Positions 9,399 through 21,100 of a stretch of 64,000 nucleotides of DNA are shown here, one piece after another. The DNA comes from Chalara sp. BL73. Lineage: Eukaryota > Ascomycota > Leotiomycetes > Helotiales. Location of the stretch: NCBI GenBank assembly GCA_918026815.1, contig CAKJVC010000027.1:124001-188000 (forward strand), in the 5' to 3' direction. The stretch's first letter is position 1, and every line of letters starts with the position of its first letter. The notes below the pieces were generated by a model, which saw only the letters and a program-made list of their open reading frames with translations, did no database searches and was not told the DNA's origin. Made by a program: the position numbers and the translations under genes.

Positions 9399-12300
9399 AT
9401 GACTGGTATATATCTGGGCGAGGTGTTGACTGTTCCTGTTACGGTACGTCCCCACCTATCTAACTCTCTTACCTGCTTGTGGTGTCTCTCTCTGATGACC
9501 GACTCGCCTCTTGCCGATCTACAGTTATCTACTGTCGACGTCACGCGGCGCCTGACTGTCCAGAATATTGCGTTGCGGCGGCCTGGCAGCTCAGCACGAC
9601 ACGACTCTGCGAGGCGACATGTGTGTCCCGACTGTGGGCGCGCCTTCAACCGCGCTGCCCATCTTCGGGTCCATGCGGGCATCCATAGCCGTGCTGCTAC
9701 TGTAGCTGTACGACATGTCTGCTCTACATGTAGCCGCTCCTATCTTAGTATAGACAGTCTTAGACGCCACACGCGGCAGAAGCATGCAGATCCTCCCCCA
9801 CCTCGCACCTCTGCGCGACACATATGCTCTGTATGTGACCGGTCCTATCTTACTACCAAAAGTCTTCGACGTCACGTTAGAAGTAAACATGCCATGTCTC
9901 TTGATCGATCCGCTTTGATGGAAGGGTCCCCTTTAAAAGAGCCGGCATTCCTACGATTATATACGCGTTTTATCAATACGTACAATGCAGAATTTCCTTC
10001 AACTCCTTGCGGCTTTTGTGGAATTATAATGTTTCCCAAGAAAGCATTCTGGGTTGGCTACAACCATACCGTCGAATATGGGCTTTCCTCTATTCTTCAT
10101 GTCCCACTCACGAGAAGGGTCAGTAGGTCGGGAATGGAGCAGATTTCGGTCTGTTACCGTTGTAAGACAAAGCCCCGACCTCCCATTCTCGCAGGACCCT
10201 GGCCTGCAATACTTGTAGAAATGCCACAGTCTTGCCGCCCATATCTATCGCCTCTACGTCTCTCCTCGAATCTAGGAAAGACTCATGGGTCAGTTGACAA
10301 TCCTAACTCGTATTTAACATATCGCAGCATGACAGGTCAGCACTTCTCTACCTTTACCCCCAACTACTGCAGCCCTTGAAATATTCCTCTTCAATATTTT
10401 GCTTATACCTACATAGGCCGTATGACTATATCAAAAAATGAAGCTGCCCTGGCCCTGTTTTCAGGTGTCTTGGGTGCCTTCTTGCATAGTTCTGCAGAAT
10501 GGCACCCTACAAATCTGGACCTCGAACGACTCTCGCGAGCCGCCACCTGGCTCCGTCAAAATAATCCTCTCTTTAGCCGATGGACCTCGTCACAGTTTGT
10601 GCAAGAGCACTCTCCGCTGCCTTCTGTGATTGCGGATTCAGAAGAGCGCCAACCAGATAGTCGGCCTGACATAGTTCTAGATCCGGCCCAGTTTGATCCT
10701 GTGACGCACAACGAGGACTATTCTTTTCGCAGGCTTCCAATCGCTGTTGATGTCCTTCGAGATGGTGACTGCTTGGCCGGATCCGAAGCTGAGACAGAAA
10801 TGCTACTTTTCCCTATCTTGTACCCAAATGGCCGAGGAGCCTACGACTCCGATTTTCATCCGGCCACTGCCCCTCGTCGGCGGTATACGTTTGCAGAAGA
10901 TATTCAGCTTAAGCTCGGGTCTGTAATTTCACATTACCGGGATGATCACTACTGGCCCCATTTCATGTATATGCAACTTGAGCAGCGAAGGATATTTCAG
11001 AACCATTCTCGGCTCGTGCACGCTTTCCGGCGTCGGGCGCTGACCGGAAGGCTCCGCACTACTGAGCTTATCCAGCAGTCTCAGTATGGTGACGGCCCAA
11101 TAATCAATGAGATGATAACAACAACGGTCCCATCATCTATTCGTACCGGGGATCAGTTCTTTATGACTGCAGAAGCGAAGATCGGAGCCATGTTGAATGC
11201 TTTTGCTGAGCCACAATTATTTGTCACTCTAACGTTCTCGGAGTGGTGGCCTGATTATATACGCATATTGGGGGATACCGGTAATAAGGATCCAACTCCG
11301 TCGAACCGGCCATGGGAAGCTATTGTGTATTACTACCGCCGTATTCAGAACTTAAAAGACAAGTTCCTTAGGAAAGAGCATCTGAGCGGTTTTGGCCGGT
11401 TAAGGGAGTGGGTAGAGAGGCACGAGTTCCAACAGCGCGGCGCCATCCACACTCACTTTTTGTACTGGGTATCAGAATCCATTGAAGTTATGATCAGCCG
11501 GGAATTCATTCGAGCTGACGTGCCAGATGAGACCACTGAGCCGGAGTTATTTGAACTTGTACAGAGACATCAGATCCATCGCTGCTCCACGCAACTCTGC
11601 CGTAGACATCAAGACACTGCCGTTAGATGTTCAAAAGGATTTCCAGCGGATCTGTCCCAGACGACGTTTCGGAGGCCTGGCGACTTGCGGTACACATATA
11701 AGCGGCTAACAGATGAGGATCGTTGGGTGGTTCCCTACTCGCCACGCCTACTACTGCTGTGGCAGGCTCATTGCAATGTTCAGTATTGCACAGGCCGAGG
11801 CCTGGCCCGATACATTACGAAGTACGTGACAAAGGCCGAGCCGTCTGGCCTTTATAGTGGGGTGCCGGGTTCTGCTGTCAACCGTCATATTCAGGCCCGG
11901 CGATTGGGTAGTATGGAGGTCATGGCTCTATTGCTCGGAAAGCCAATATTTAGCGTCAGTAGTGATAGCATCCGTCTAAGCACCCAGCTTCCGGGGGACC
12001 GCATGTATAGCCTCAAACCACTCCCCTTAATACTAGATGCTACGAATGATGATGACCTCTTCTTTAAGGACACCTTTGAAAAATACATTGCGCGCCCTCG
12101 GTCGTTGCCCTTTGATAGCATGACTTATTTCGAGTACCATACAAGATGTATGATCTGCCCGTCTTCAGCTCCGAACCCCAGAAGCGTTCGCCCAGTTATC
12201 GACGAAATTGGATATAAGGTCTGGCTGCGTCCAAAGGTTTGTCGCCGATCCCCAGCTCCACCCAATTTAGTCTTTTTAATAATTCGTCAACGTTATCAAA

Positions 12301-14033
12301 AATGATAGCCCCTACTTCTGCGTACTGCCTATAGGACATTTCAGCATGGCGAATCTTTTTTCTATCACCGGCTATTAGGCATCCTCTCGTGGAGAAGCGA
12401 AGACGAACTCTTGGGCCCTGACCAGACTTATAAATCACGATTCTTACAGTTGCGCACTGCCGAGTATCAGGACCTACTTCACTCTCACCGCGAGTCAGCG
12501 GCACAACAGCAGGCTACTTTAAATAGATCTTACGACGATCAGGTACAGGAGCTTCTTTCAACCATTCAACCCTGGGCGCGCTCTTTATTAGAGGACCGCT
12601 TGAAAATTCTAAATACAGGAACGTCGGTCCCTGCCTCTACTCTAGACCTTTTGTCTTTGAACGAGGATCAGTATCAGGCATATCATAAAATCACTTCTAT
12701 GGTTCGATCCTCAGCAAGTACACAAATGGGAATGCATTTCTTCATTACGGGCGCCGCCGGCACAGGTAAGAGCTTTCTATTAAAGCAACTTGAGCTGTGG
12801 TTTGATGCTCAACGTCTCCACTCCCTCAAGATGGCGCCCACAGGTATCGCAGCTCTTAATATTGATGGCACTACGATTCACTCTGCACTACGAATTCGAT
12901 CTAGAGAGTCTGGCTATGGATATGAGAGCCTCGCTCTATCGACCGAAGAATCAAAGGCTCAACTCCGTAAAATTAGCGTCATTATTATAGATGAGGTATC
13001 CATGCTCGAAGCAGAGCTGCTTAACTTTATTGCGAAGCTATTTGCACGTCTACACCAACAGGTGACCCCGTTCGGTCCTGTGCATGTTATATTGCTTGGA
13101 GACTTAATGCAGCTTCCACCGGTTTCTGGCTCACAGGTCTTCAAGGCGCACTGTTGGTCTACATTCGCGCCTCTATTCCTGCGTAAGTCGCAGAGGCAGG
13201 CTACTGATCCCCTCTTCTATGACATCCTAAATGCTGTCCGTATGGGCGACGTAACGCCTGCAATATTAGACTTGCTACGTGACAGGTCACTCGCCTACCC
13301 ACGTAGGGATGTTACGTTACAGACAACATTCTTGGTTGGTCTGCGATCTGCTGCAGCTGCCCTGAATGCCGAAATGACGGCAATGCTATGCGATGTTACA
13401 CATTCGACATATACATACGTGAGCGTAAACCTTGAAGGCGAGACCATGATTCGTCATGATGAATCAGAACGTTCGTTTAAACGACATACGAACTATTCTG
13501 CCTGTTTAAATATCTCTATCGGTGCGAAAGTTATGTTTCTGAACAACACTCTGATATCTCAGCACGTGTCAAACGGATCTGTAGGGATTGTGACGGGATT
13601 CGCTGGAGATGCTGCTCAACATCGCGACCATTTACCTGCTACATGGCTCGGAGTCCGGGTGGCTTTTGCCACTCCTAGCGGTCTCAAGGTGCGTCGTTCC
13701 AACTCTTTTTTGGCGGCCGATGCTTATCCAACTTTGTAGGAGATGTTGGTAAGGCCTGCCACCGCTTACTTTTCAATAAACGGGGTGGCCTGTCGACGCA
13801 CGCAGTTGCCACTTGCCGTGGCTTTCGCCTTAACGGTGCATAAGACGCAAGGACTGACCTTGGACAAGATTACCATTAGCCTTGATAGGGGCATGTTCGC
13901 GCCTGGTCATGCCTATACGGCTATGAGCCGCGCACGCGCTTGGCATGATATCGATATCAGCTCGCTTGATCCTGAGGCCTTCGCAGTCGATAGAGAGGCC
14001 GTCGCCGAGTATGCTAGGCTCGAGGCGCTATAG
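9399..14033 (+). CDS. Helitron 1 Rep-helicase with three N-terminal C2H2 fingers
   Basis: Rolling-circle transposase. Exons 9399-10335, 10417-12236, 12309-13688 and 13740-14033; all three introns (81, 72, 51 bases) have GT/AG ends and restore one frame. Order: three C2H2 fingers (residues about 73-160, starting RHVCPDCGRAF, RHVCSTCSRSY, RHICSVCDRSY); a Cys-rich Helitron N-terminal domain (CGFCGIIMFPK, VCYRCKTKPR); the Helitron-like Rep domain with HUH-type GAIHTHF (near 11440) and two-tyrosine YITKYVTK (near 11815); then a Pif1-like helicase with Walker A GAAGTGKS (near 12755), Walker B IIDEVS and a C-terminal ALTVHKTQGLTL motif followed by AYTAMSRA. No stop or frameshift remains after splicing, so the gene may be functional. 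Fingers fused in front of the Rep domain are unusual. The exact start is uncertain: 9430-9600 could hide another intron. Confidence 0.85.
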
Positions 14034-14372
14034 ACCTATCCTGTCGACCAGCGTTGCTTACCACGGCACTAGCAGGGATATCCGACCAAATAAAAGATCA
14101 CAATTTTGATTTCAAAGGAGAAAATGAATATGATTACCCGCTAAAGCAATCGCTGTAGTATAATGGGTTCTCGCTATATTTTAGATAATTAATCGCTAAA
14201 TTTCAGTTAAACCATTTTTTGGGATCATCAAAAATATGTACTTATTTAATATTAATAAATATTAAGTTAATAGTTCTAATACATACTAATAACTATTGCT
14301 AAATTGCATTGTATTCTGCAGTCTATACCAAACTAAGTTAGCGCTGTGGCAAGCGACGCCAAGTCAACAGTA
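14034..14372. other. AT-rich sequence between Helitron 1 gene and Fot1 element
   Basis: No gene. Strong A/T bias at 14090-14320 with short palindromes such as TTAATATTAATAAATATTAA. The last two bases are the TA duplicated on Fot1 insertion. Confidence 0.6.
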
Positions 14373-14426
14373 AGTCGGAGGCCCCCCCTTCCGGCCACCC
14401 CCCCCTTCCGGCCACCTCGCTTAGCA
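14373..14426 (+). repeat. Fot1 element TIR (transposase 3' side)
   Basis: 54 bases starting AGTCGGAGG, with a duplicated C-run/TTCCGGCCAC motif, matching 16156-16209 in reverse complement. Confidence 0.93.
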
Positions 14427-14456
14427 TGACACCTACTACTTACAACCCTAATAACT

Positions 14457-16061
14457 CTATGGTTCCTCAACTTCTATACAATCGCCTGTAGACACTGAAT
14501 CTAAAGTAGAATCAGAGTCTTCTTCTTCAATTTCACGGTCTCCCGCCTTGATTTGAGCTTCTTTAATAGCCTTAATATTTGCAAACTTCGAATTTGGACT
14601 AGTTTGAACTTTTCTTCTTTTTCTAGGTGCCAATTGCTCCAATCTAGTTTCCAATTGCTTGATTCGAAGCTCTGATTGCCCTAAAGCGTAGTCCTTTGCA
14701 TCAAATCCTTTTACAATCTTCCTAAAGAGTTGTCGACAAGTTGGCATGTCGACTTCGCCCAATTTGGAAACTGTTTCAGTTTGTAAACGTAGATCTTTTG
14801 ATCTTTTGGGGGTATTCCAAGCAACTAGTGATATATTTTCATTCCATACTAGTCCTGATTCTTTAATAACGTCTTGTTGAGTTGGTTGAACGGCCTTATT
14901 GCTATTTTCTAATAGCAAACGGCTCATAAGTGGCTTGGATATATTTTTTGGCCATAAACCTGTAACTTTCCAGCCAGTTCGGATATTCTTTTCTGTTAAA
15001 CTCTTTTGGCGAGCTTTCTGATAGCAAACTAGAAAGTTTCGCTTTCCAATTGGTGTAGAATCAGTTATAAGACTTAAGTAACTAACTTCTTTGCGGTATG
15101 ATTCCTTTAAAGGAGAGAAAATGGACAAATCCAAAGGTTGTAGTACATGAGATGTATGTGGTGGTAGAAATAACAAGTGTATATTATGCTGAAAGCACAT
15201 ATACATAAAATCTGTTGTTTCATGACTCCCATGTCCGTCTAAAATAAGTAGTCGAGGCTCTTTAGGGTTGCTTGGAGTAGTGTAAGGAATAAACACTTTC
15301 GTCAGCCATTCTAAAGCTGTTTCATCAGATGTCCAGCCGTTTTCAGTTGCAGTAAACTTCCAATCTTTAAAAGTATCCAAACTAGTAGGAAACCATTGTT
15401 GTTGAACTGTTTTGCCTTTAAACATGACTAATGGAGAAATTGCTACCCCTGTAGCTGAAATGCATTCGATAAAAGACGTCCACGCTTTAGAACCAGGCTG
15501 TTTTCTTTGAATAAAACGTCGATTAACACTTCCTACCACTAGCCCATTAGATCCTTGACCTTCCATTATACCAGCTTCGTCCATGTTCCAACGATTCTCT
15601 GGTTTAATAGCCTTGATTTCAGGAATCTCTAATTTTTGAAACCAAGCTTTAATAATACTTGTTGTAGCGCCATTGACACGAGTAGAATCAATCCTGACTT
15701 GCTTTTTGGTCTTTAGCATAGGATTCCTTTTTAAAAAAGCTCGTATCCATCGTTTTCCTAGTGTAGTCGTGTCTCCACGGATAGCAATAAGGCGTTGAGC
15801 AAAATCCTTGATCTGTACATGAGTAGGACTAAGCCCTAAAGACTCTTGAACTAGAATCCACTCTGTCAAACGTTTTTCCTGAATTGGTGCAAGCTTTTGC
15901 AAGTGTTCTGCTCCTTCTTGACGTGATGTGTGGCCATTTAATCTGTCTGTAAGAGTAGACCTTGGAACACCGTATTCCAAGGCCGCCCGCCGCACAGACC
16001 TCCCATTTGCAACCTCATCAAGTGCTCGCATGACATCTTCTTCGGTATATGAGGGCTCCAT
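14457..16061 (-). CDS. Fot1/pogo-type transposase
   Basis: 534 residues, a normal length for the family. Domains: an N-terminal Psq-like helix-turn-helix (EEDVMRALDEVANGRSVRRA, with YGVPRSTL recognition helix), a CENP-B-type second HTH (about 50-115, including GKRWIRAFLKRNP), and a DDE_1 catalytic core. Acidic positions are visible in NMDEAG, LLILDGHGSH and HVLQPLDLSIFSPLK, giving the DDD arrangement of pogo elements. The C-terminus has a coiled/basic stretch (RIKQLETRLEQLAPRKRRK) and an acidic tail. The ATG at 16061 leaves about 95 bases to the TIR. No stop or frameshift was seen. It performs TA-targeted cut-and-paste of the element that encodes it. Confidence 0.93.
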   Translation of the reverse strand: MEPSYTEEDVMRALDEVANGRSVRRAALEYGVPRSTLTDRLNGHTSRQEGAEHLQKLAPIQEKRLTEWILVQESLGLSPTHVQIKDFAQRLIAIRGDTTTLGKRWIRAFLKRNPMLKTKKQVRIDSTRVNGATTSIIKAWFQKLEIPEIKAIKPENRWNMDEAGIMEGQGSNGLVVGSVNRRFIQRKQPGSKAWTSFIECISATGVAISPLVMFKGKTVQQQWFPTSLDTFKDWKFTATENGWTSDETALEWLTKVFIPYTTPSNPKEPRLLILDGHGSHETTDFMYMCFQHNIHLLFLPPHTSHVLQPLDLSIFSPLKESYRKEVSYLSLITDSTPIGKRNFLVCYQKARQKSLTEKNIRTGWKVTGLWPKNISKPLMSRLLLENSNKAVQPTQQDVIKESGLVWNENISLVAWNTPKRSKDLRLQTETVSKLGEVDMPTCRQLFRKIVKGFDAKDYALGQSELRIKQLETRLEQLAPRKRRKVQTSPNSKFANIKAIKEAQIKAGDREIEEEDSDSTLDSVSTGDCIEVEEP

Positions 16062-16155
16062 GATATTATCAAGAGATTTGCAAAATTGTAGAGCAATTGA
16101 ATAAGATTCTATTGATCTATTTGAGTTCTATATATGAGGGTACGAAGTGGCGGTG

Positions 16156-16209
16156 TGCTAAGCGAGGTGGCCGGAAGGGGGGGGTGGCCGGAAGGGGGGG
16201 CCTCCGACT
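16156..16209 (-). repeat. Fot1 element TIR (transposase 5' side)
   Basis: Exact inverted copy of the other end; ends CCTCCGACT then TA. Confidence 0.93.
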
Positions 16210-16862
16210 TATAAGACCCATTAGCTACATCAACCTGCCCTCGTACCCTTCTTCTCCCTCTTTTCTCTCTTCTGTTACGTGGGTTCCCACGCGATATTAC
16301 CCTCCTCCTAGATTGATTGATTCATTCATACGCGGTTCCAGCCTCCATTATGATGGCTATGCCGGAGAAACGCAGATTGGCTAAACCACTAAGGTGTGTT
16401 GGACTCATGCAACGCACCCTACTCCACCATGCCTCAGCATGACCAGTGATCCCCTTCCTGCGCGTGGTCTGGCTTCTATCTACGCATATATACATCTCCG
16501 TTGACAGAAGTGCTCTGTTTGTGACTTTGGTATGAGACTCTGACTCGGCGACCAACTGTCCTCCTGCATTTGGATTGGATTCATTCATAGGCTGTCCCAG
16601 CCACCCTAGTGGCGGCTATGCAGCGTACAGCTATAAATACAGGTGTTCCCACTTCCTGTTTCCAGAAATCAAGCTGTCTGTCACGACCGCTTCTGATCCC
16701 TTTTATGTGGTTACAGGTATATCTATAGCTCTAATGACTGTTCTACATCTATGCACTTGTCAGACCTTTCCTGGCCCTCCTCGGCTTCTGTATACTAGTA
16801 ATCACTCAATGCTATGTATATTTGAGTACATTGGATGGGACTGCCCGGAATTGCTCCAGCAG

Positions 16863-18137
16863 CAGTGATCGGAATGGTCCGGTATGGTATGGTATGGAGG
16901 TCAAACCATACCATACCAGCTGCTTATATGATAACCGGTATGGTCTTACCGGTAAGACCAGCAATACCGCCAAGACCGCCAAGAATGAGGCTGAGGCAGA
17001 AAGGGGATGAATTTGACTATAAGCTACCAACATCATCACTGCCATTCTCACTATCCTCTTCATTACTGCTGCGGCTTTTGGAAGATGATTGAGAAGCGCC
17101 GGATTCAAAAAGGAGAGTAATTCTCGGAAATACGGATTTTCTAATTGAAAAAAAGCAATATGGCAGTACACAATCCAACGAACTAGAAGCTCTCTGAACT
17201 TCTCAATTGAGTCTTTCCAAAAGAAGGTGTTGGTAGCAGCCGCGCCGTTCTGCTGTTCGAGCACAGACTTTCGAGTCGAACTGTGTCTCTTGACACCACT
17301 CTGGGGATCAATCTGGTGCTTGTGTTCAAGATGATTTCTCACTCCAGACGTGCCATTGATAACAAATAGCTCTTGCTTGTACTTTCCGATTGCACACTCA
17401 TGGCAGTAGTACACCTCTTTGTTATTGCTGCCTCGAATATAATGAAGACCGTACTTCCACACATGTGATGAGCCAAGACGAGCTGTCTTCTTTGTAACCT
17501 TCGCGCGATTCACGTATGTGATACGGTCTTGTACGAACTCAACTGGAGGCTCGGGATATTGAATAGGAGTGTGGTGGTGTCGAGGCAGGTAATGTGGGAG
17601 CAGGTGATGGCGTAGGAGACTTGAGGGCTATTGATGTTGAACGTGTAGACAAGGACGGCGAGGTTGGAGTTGGAGACCCCATAATGATGATATATAAGCA
17701 GGCTGTTGTAGATTACGTTCCGTTATTCTAATAAGTGAAAACTCTCATGTTTCTTTGTTCCTGCATATACTAACCAGTTTTGTCAGATGGCGGGATTATG
17801 TGCAATAAACAGCATTCGACTGATTAATTGAGACTACAGCTGTTAATGCTTATATAAACCATCTGAACGATAGGCAGCCGTAGGCTCCAATACTAAAAGC
17901 TATATTCTTGCATAAAGAGTCAACCATGTGACTTATCATGTGACTCAATCAACAATTTTGGTCTAAGATTCAGCCACTTACCGCCACCCGCCTCTCTATC
18001 TCCACCTATTTATAGCCATACCGGTAAGACCTGGTATACCGGTAATACCATGGTATTGAGATATCCTCAAACCATACCAGGTCTTGGCGGTATATACCAT
18101 ACCAATACCAACTCATACCGGACCATTCCGATCACTG
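16863..18137 (-). mobile_element. Internally deleted hAT element inserted in LINE ORF2
   Basis: 1275 bp, starting CAGTGATCGGAATGGTCCGG and ending with its inverted copy. It is flanked by the perfect 8-bp duplication TCCAGCAG (16855-16862 and 18138-18145), diagnostic of hAT. The ends and transposase N-terminus match the 3079-bp element at 26335-29413. Compared with that copy, the section from about 26698 to 28344 (the catalytic and middle parts) is missing and the edges are joined at GCTG/CGGCTTT near 17078. It is a non-autonomous derivative needing a helper transposase. Confidence 0.92.
17020..17680 (-). pseudogene. Remnant of hAT transposase N-terminus (BED finger part)
   Basis: Keeps the region KKTARLGSSHVWKYGLHYIR through the BED-type finger (CHECAIGKYKQELFV...NHLEHKHQ) to LLNHLPKAA. 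It then runs into the deletion joint and the last codons of the former C-terminus in another frame. At the start of this part the frame is intact (SSHVWKYG), whereas the longer copy has lost one base there. No catalytic core remains. Confidence 0.8.
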
Positions 18138-21100
18138 TCCAGCAGTCCTGTCCTGAGAATCATCTTTGCTGCTTGTACTGCCATTGACGCGCTACAGAGA
18201 ATGCGTTTGATGTCCACACATGGTCGCTTGCCTGCCCACATTTGTTGTCGCTCATCCGCCCAATTCCTACATTCAAGCAGAATATGGCGTACCGTCTGAG
18301 GTCCTCGACCGCATTGGCATTGGTCGGTGTCGGCCTTGTTGATGGCATGCAAGTAAGCGCGTAGGCTGATCTTGCCAGTGCGCATTTGTGTGATGACCGA
18401 GCTGATCGCTCTGTGCATGCTATTATGTGTGTCGAGTATGGCTTTTCCTGGCCGTACCCCTAGTTTGAACAGCTCTCGACCATGCTTCGCCGCTACCCAG
18501 GAGAGTTCCCATTCGTTTCGCATCGTCCGACGGATAACGGATTTCATTGTTGCCATCATGATCCGGGGGGCGCCTGGTTCTGATGGAGGCTCATTAGCTG
18601 TTTGCTGGTTGCTATCGGCTGCCTCCTTGGCTGCTTGATCGGCAGCTTCATTCCCTGGTACTCCAACATGTGCTGGGATCCATCGGATCTGGATTTCCCA
18701 TCCTTGATCGCGGAGCTTGTCCACGGCTCGTATAGCCTCGACAAGAATATATTGGCCCGACGGGCGTTCAGGGTTTCGCATTGCTTGGATAGCCGCCTGG
18801 TTGTCGGTGAAGATAGTGCACTTGCGGGGAGTGTTTGCTGTTGTGTGTACGTCTATTGCTATCTGGAATGCTAGCACTAGCCCTTTGAGCTCTCCCGCAT
18901 ACACCGTCGAGGTGGTTGATGTGCCCATATACGCCTTCCGCACATTACAAATGCCTTCCAGCTGCAGCGCCGGTGCTACCGCAGCTGCACCGACATGATC
19001 GTTGATACCGCTTCCGTCCGTATAGATGCATAGTGTGCCTGGTTCCGTAGCATCGTGTTGCTTGATTGCCGTCTCCGCAGATTCGGCAATATGCGTAGTT
19101 GGTGGGATCCACCATGGTGGCACCACGTGCGGTTGGCGCTTTTCAAATCGGTCAAGATCTATGTTGTATTTTCGCTCAAGAATGCTTAAAAACTGATCGA
19201 GAGAACTATAGTTGGTATTTCTCCTGGGATTCCTACCTTGGGGCAAGTCGTTGTACTTCGGTCGAGCCATTTCTTCATAAAGCGGAGACGTTCGAATGCG
19301 CATCGTGGCTTCCAGCGCCGTTTGCTCGAGTTGCTGCTGCGCGGGAAGCAGGTGTGCTTCTACTTCCACCGCGGCGCCAGCGGTCGTTCGGAATGCTCCA
19401 GTGATAATCTGCGCCGCACGTCTCTGTATCCGTGTGACAGCAGCTACCATCGCGCCTCCTCGACCTCGGCTACCGCTCCCTGGAATGTGCCATGCGGAGC
19501 AGCCGTAGAGCATCTGAGGTATGATCATTGCTCTGTATACATGCCGGAGGTTAATGAGCCCGGTGCCCCATGTTGATGATGCTAAGGCCGACAGGGCAGA
19601 GAGTCTCTTGGTAGCTTTGGCTTCGACCTTTTCCCGGTGGTAGTCCCACCGAAGCCTGGTGTCCATTTGAATGCCTAGGTACCTGCATGATGGGGACGCG
19701 TTTATTGTGGCATGTGGTAGGCGGAGTGCGTGTGTGGTGTTCGCCTTGGGATCTCGAGAAAAATGTACCAGTTCGTACTTTTTGGGCGCAAACTGGGAGC
19801 CATGCTGCAATGCCCATCGCTCAGCTTTCTTGTGGATGCCTTTGAGAGTCTTGCAGTTGTGTACACTTGATGGACCTATTGCTAGAACAGATTCATCGTC
19901 AATATATCCAACAGACTCCGTGTCTTGTGTTTTGCATGTCTCAACCAAGTCAGCGTTGTAGAAGAGATACAGGATCGGGGAGACGGGTGATCCTTGAGGG
20001 ATCCCCGTCTCGATAGGTGTCGAGGGTGCTGAGTATTCTTGGAGCTTCAGTGTGGTCGTCCGGTCACTCAGAAAGGATTCTATCCAGCTGACGAGCATCT
20101 GGTTTATCCGACGCTTCCGCAGGTTGTGTACTAGTCTTGGCCGAGAGACGTTGTCGTATGCTCCTGATACATCAAGAAGGAGTAATGAAGCGACGTGGCC
20201 GTCGGTCCATGCCTTGTGGATTCGTTGAAGGAGCAGGTGCATCGCATGCTCCGTGGACGCGAGTTTTCGACCTCCAGTGTGCCGAGCTGGGAGAAGGTGA
20301 TAGACATCAGCGAGGTAGGCTAGCCTGTTGGCAACTACCGCTTCCAGCGCCTTTCCCAATGTGTTGAGCAGGGCAATTGGCCGATATGCCTTGGGCTGTG
20401 TATAGTCGTCCTTTTCGGGCTTTCGGAGAACTACCGTGATCGTCTCTTTAAAGTGTGTAGGGTAGTATCCCTGCTGCAGGCACGCGTTGAATACTTTGTG
20501 AAGGTGTGGAAGTAGGATGTCTAGCGTTTGGTGTAAGATGCCGTTTGTGATACCGTCGGCGCCTGGGGCTTTGTTTGGGGACGCTCTACGTATTGCTTTT
20601 TCAATCTCCGGGAGGCTGATCTCTGGGCAGCCAATAGGCTCGGGGTATTCGTATCCCTCGATGTCTGTAAGGTCGGCAGCGATTGGGGGTGGAAAGAAAG
20701 ATTGGCGTAAAACCTCTGCCTTTTCTGCTGGTTGGTAGGCTAGTTCTCCGTCTGGTTTTACCAAGGTCGGCGTACAGGCAGCTGCGACCGTGTGTCTATT
20801 CTTGGCCCACTTAACTAAGTTCCAGAGGCCAGATGACGATGATGATGCATCTTCCACTCTTTGACGATGAATGTTGCGAAGAGTCTTTTGAATGTATCGG
20901 CCTTTTCGATTGCGTGCTGCTCGGTATGCCTCGTAGTCATCTTCGTGCCTTGTTCGTTGCCACCTCCGGCGCAGTTGTTGGACTTCTGTGCAGATATCTT
21001 TGCATTCTTGGTTGAATCCTGGAATAGATCGCGGTGATGGATTGGGCCAGGGAGTTGCCATATTGATCCCAGAATTGAGGGCCGTGATTATAGAGCTGAC

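Larger units (their letters stand above)
8156..14033 (+). mobile_element. Helitron 1 (minimal coding extent)
   Basis: Defined by the Rep-helicase gene and, tentatively, its companion upstream. Helitrons have no TIRs and no target duplication; they start with TC, end with a hairpin plus CTRR and insert between A and T (family knowledge). I could not fix either end. A 6-bp-stem hairpin at 16278-16291 followed by CTAG at 16308-16311 is a candidate 3' end (separated by the later Fot1 insertion), but the next base is A rather than T, so this is weak. Confidence 0.6.
14373..16209 (-). mobile_element. Fot1/pogo (Tc1-mariner superfamily) transposon, apparently intact
   Basis: An 1837-bp element with TIRs at 14373-14426 and 16156-16209 that I read as identical over 54 bases, flanked on both sides by TA (14371-14372 and 16210-16211), the target duplication of this superfamily. 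Each TIR holds two direct copies of a C-run plus TTCCGGCCAC. A single uninterrupted transposase gene fills the interior. Perfect TIRs, an exact TA duplication and an open frame suggest a recent, possibly still mobile copy. Confidence 0.93.
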
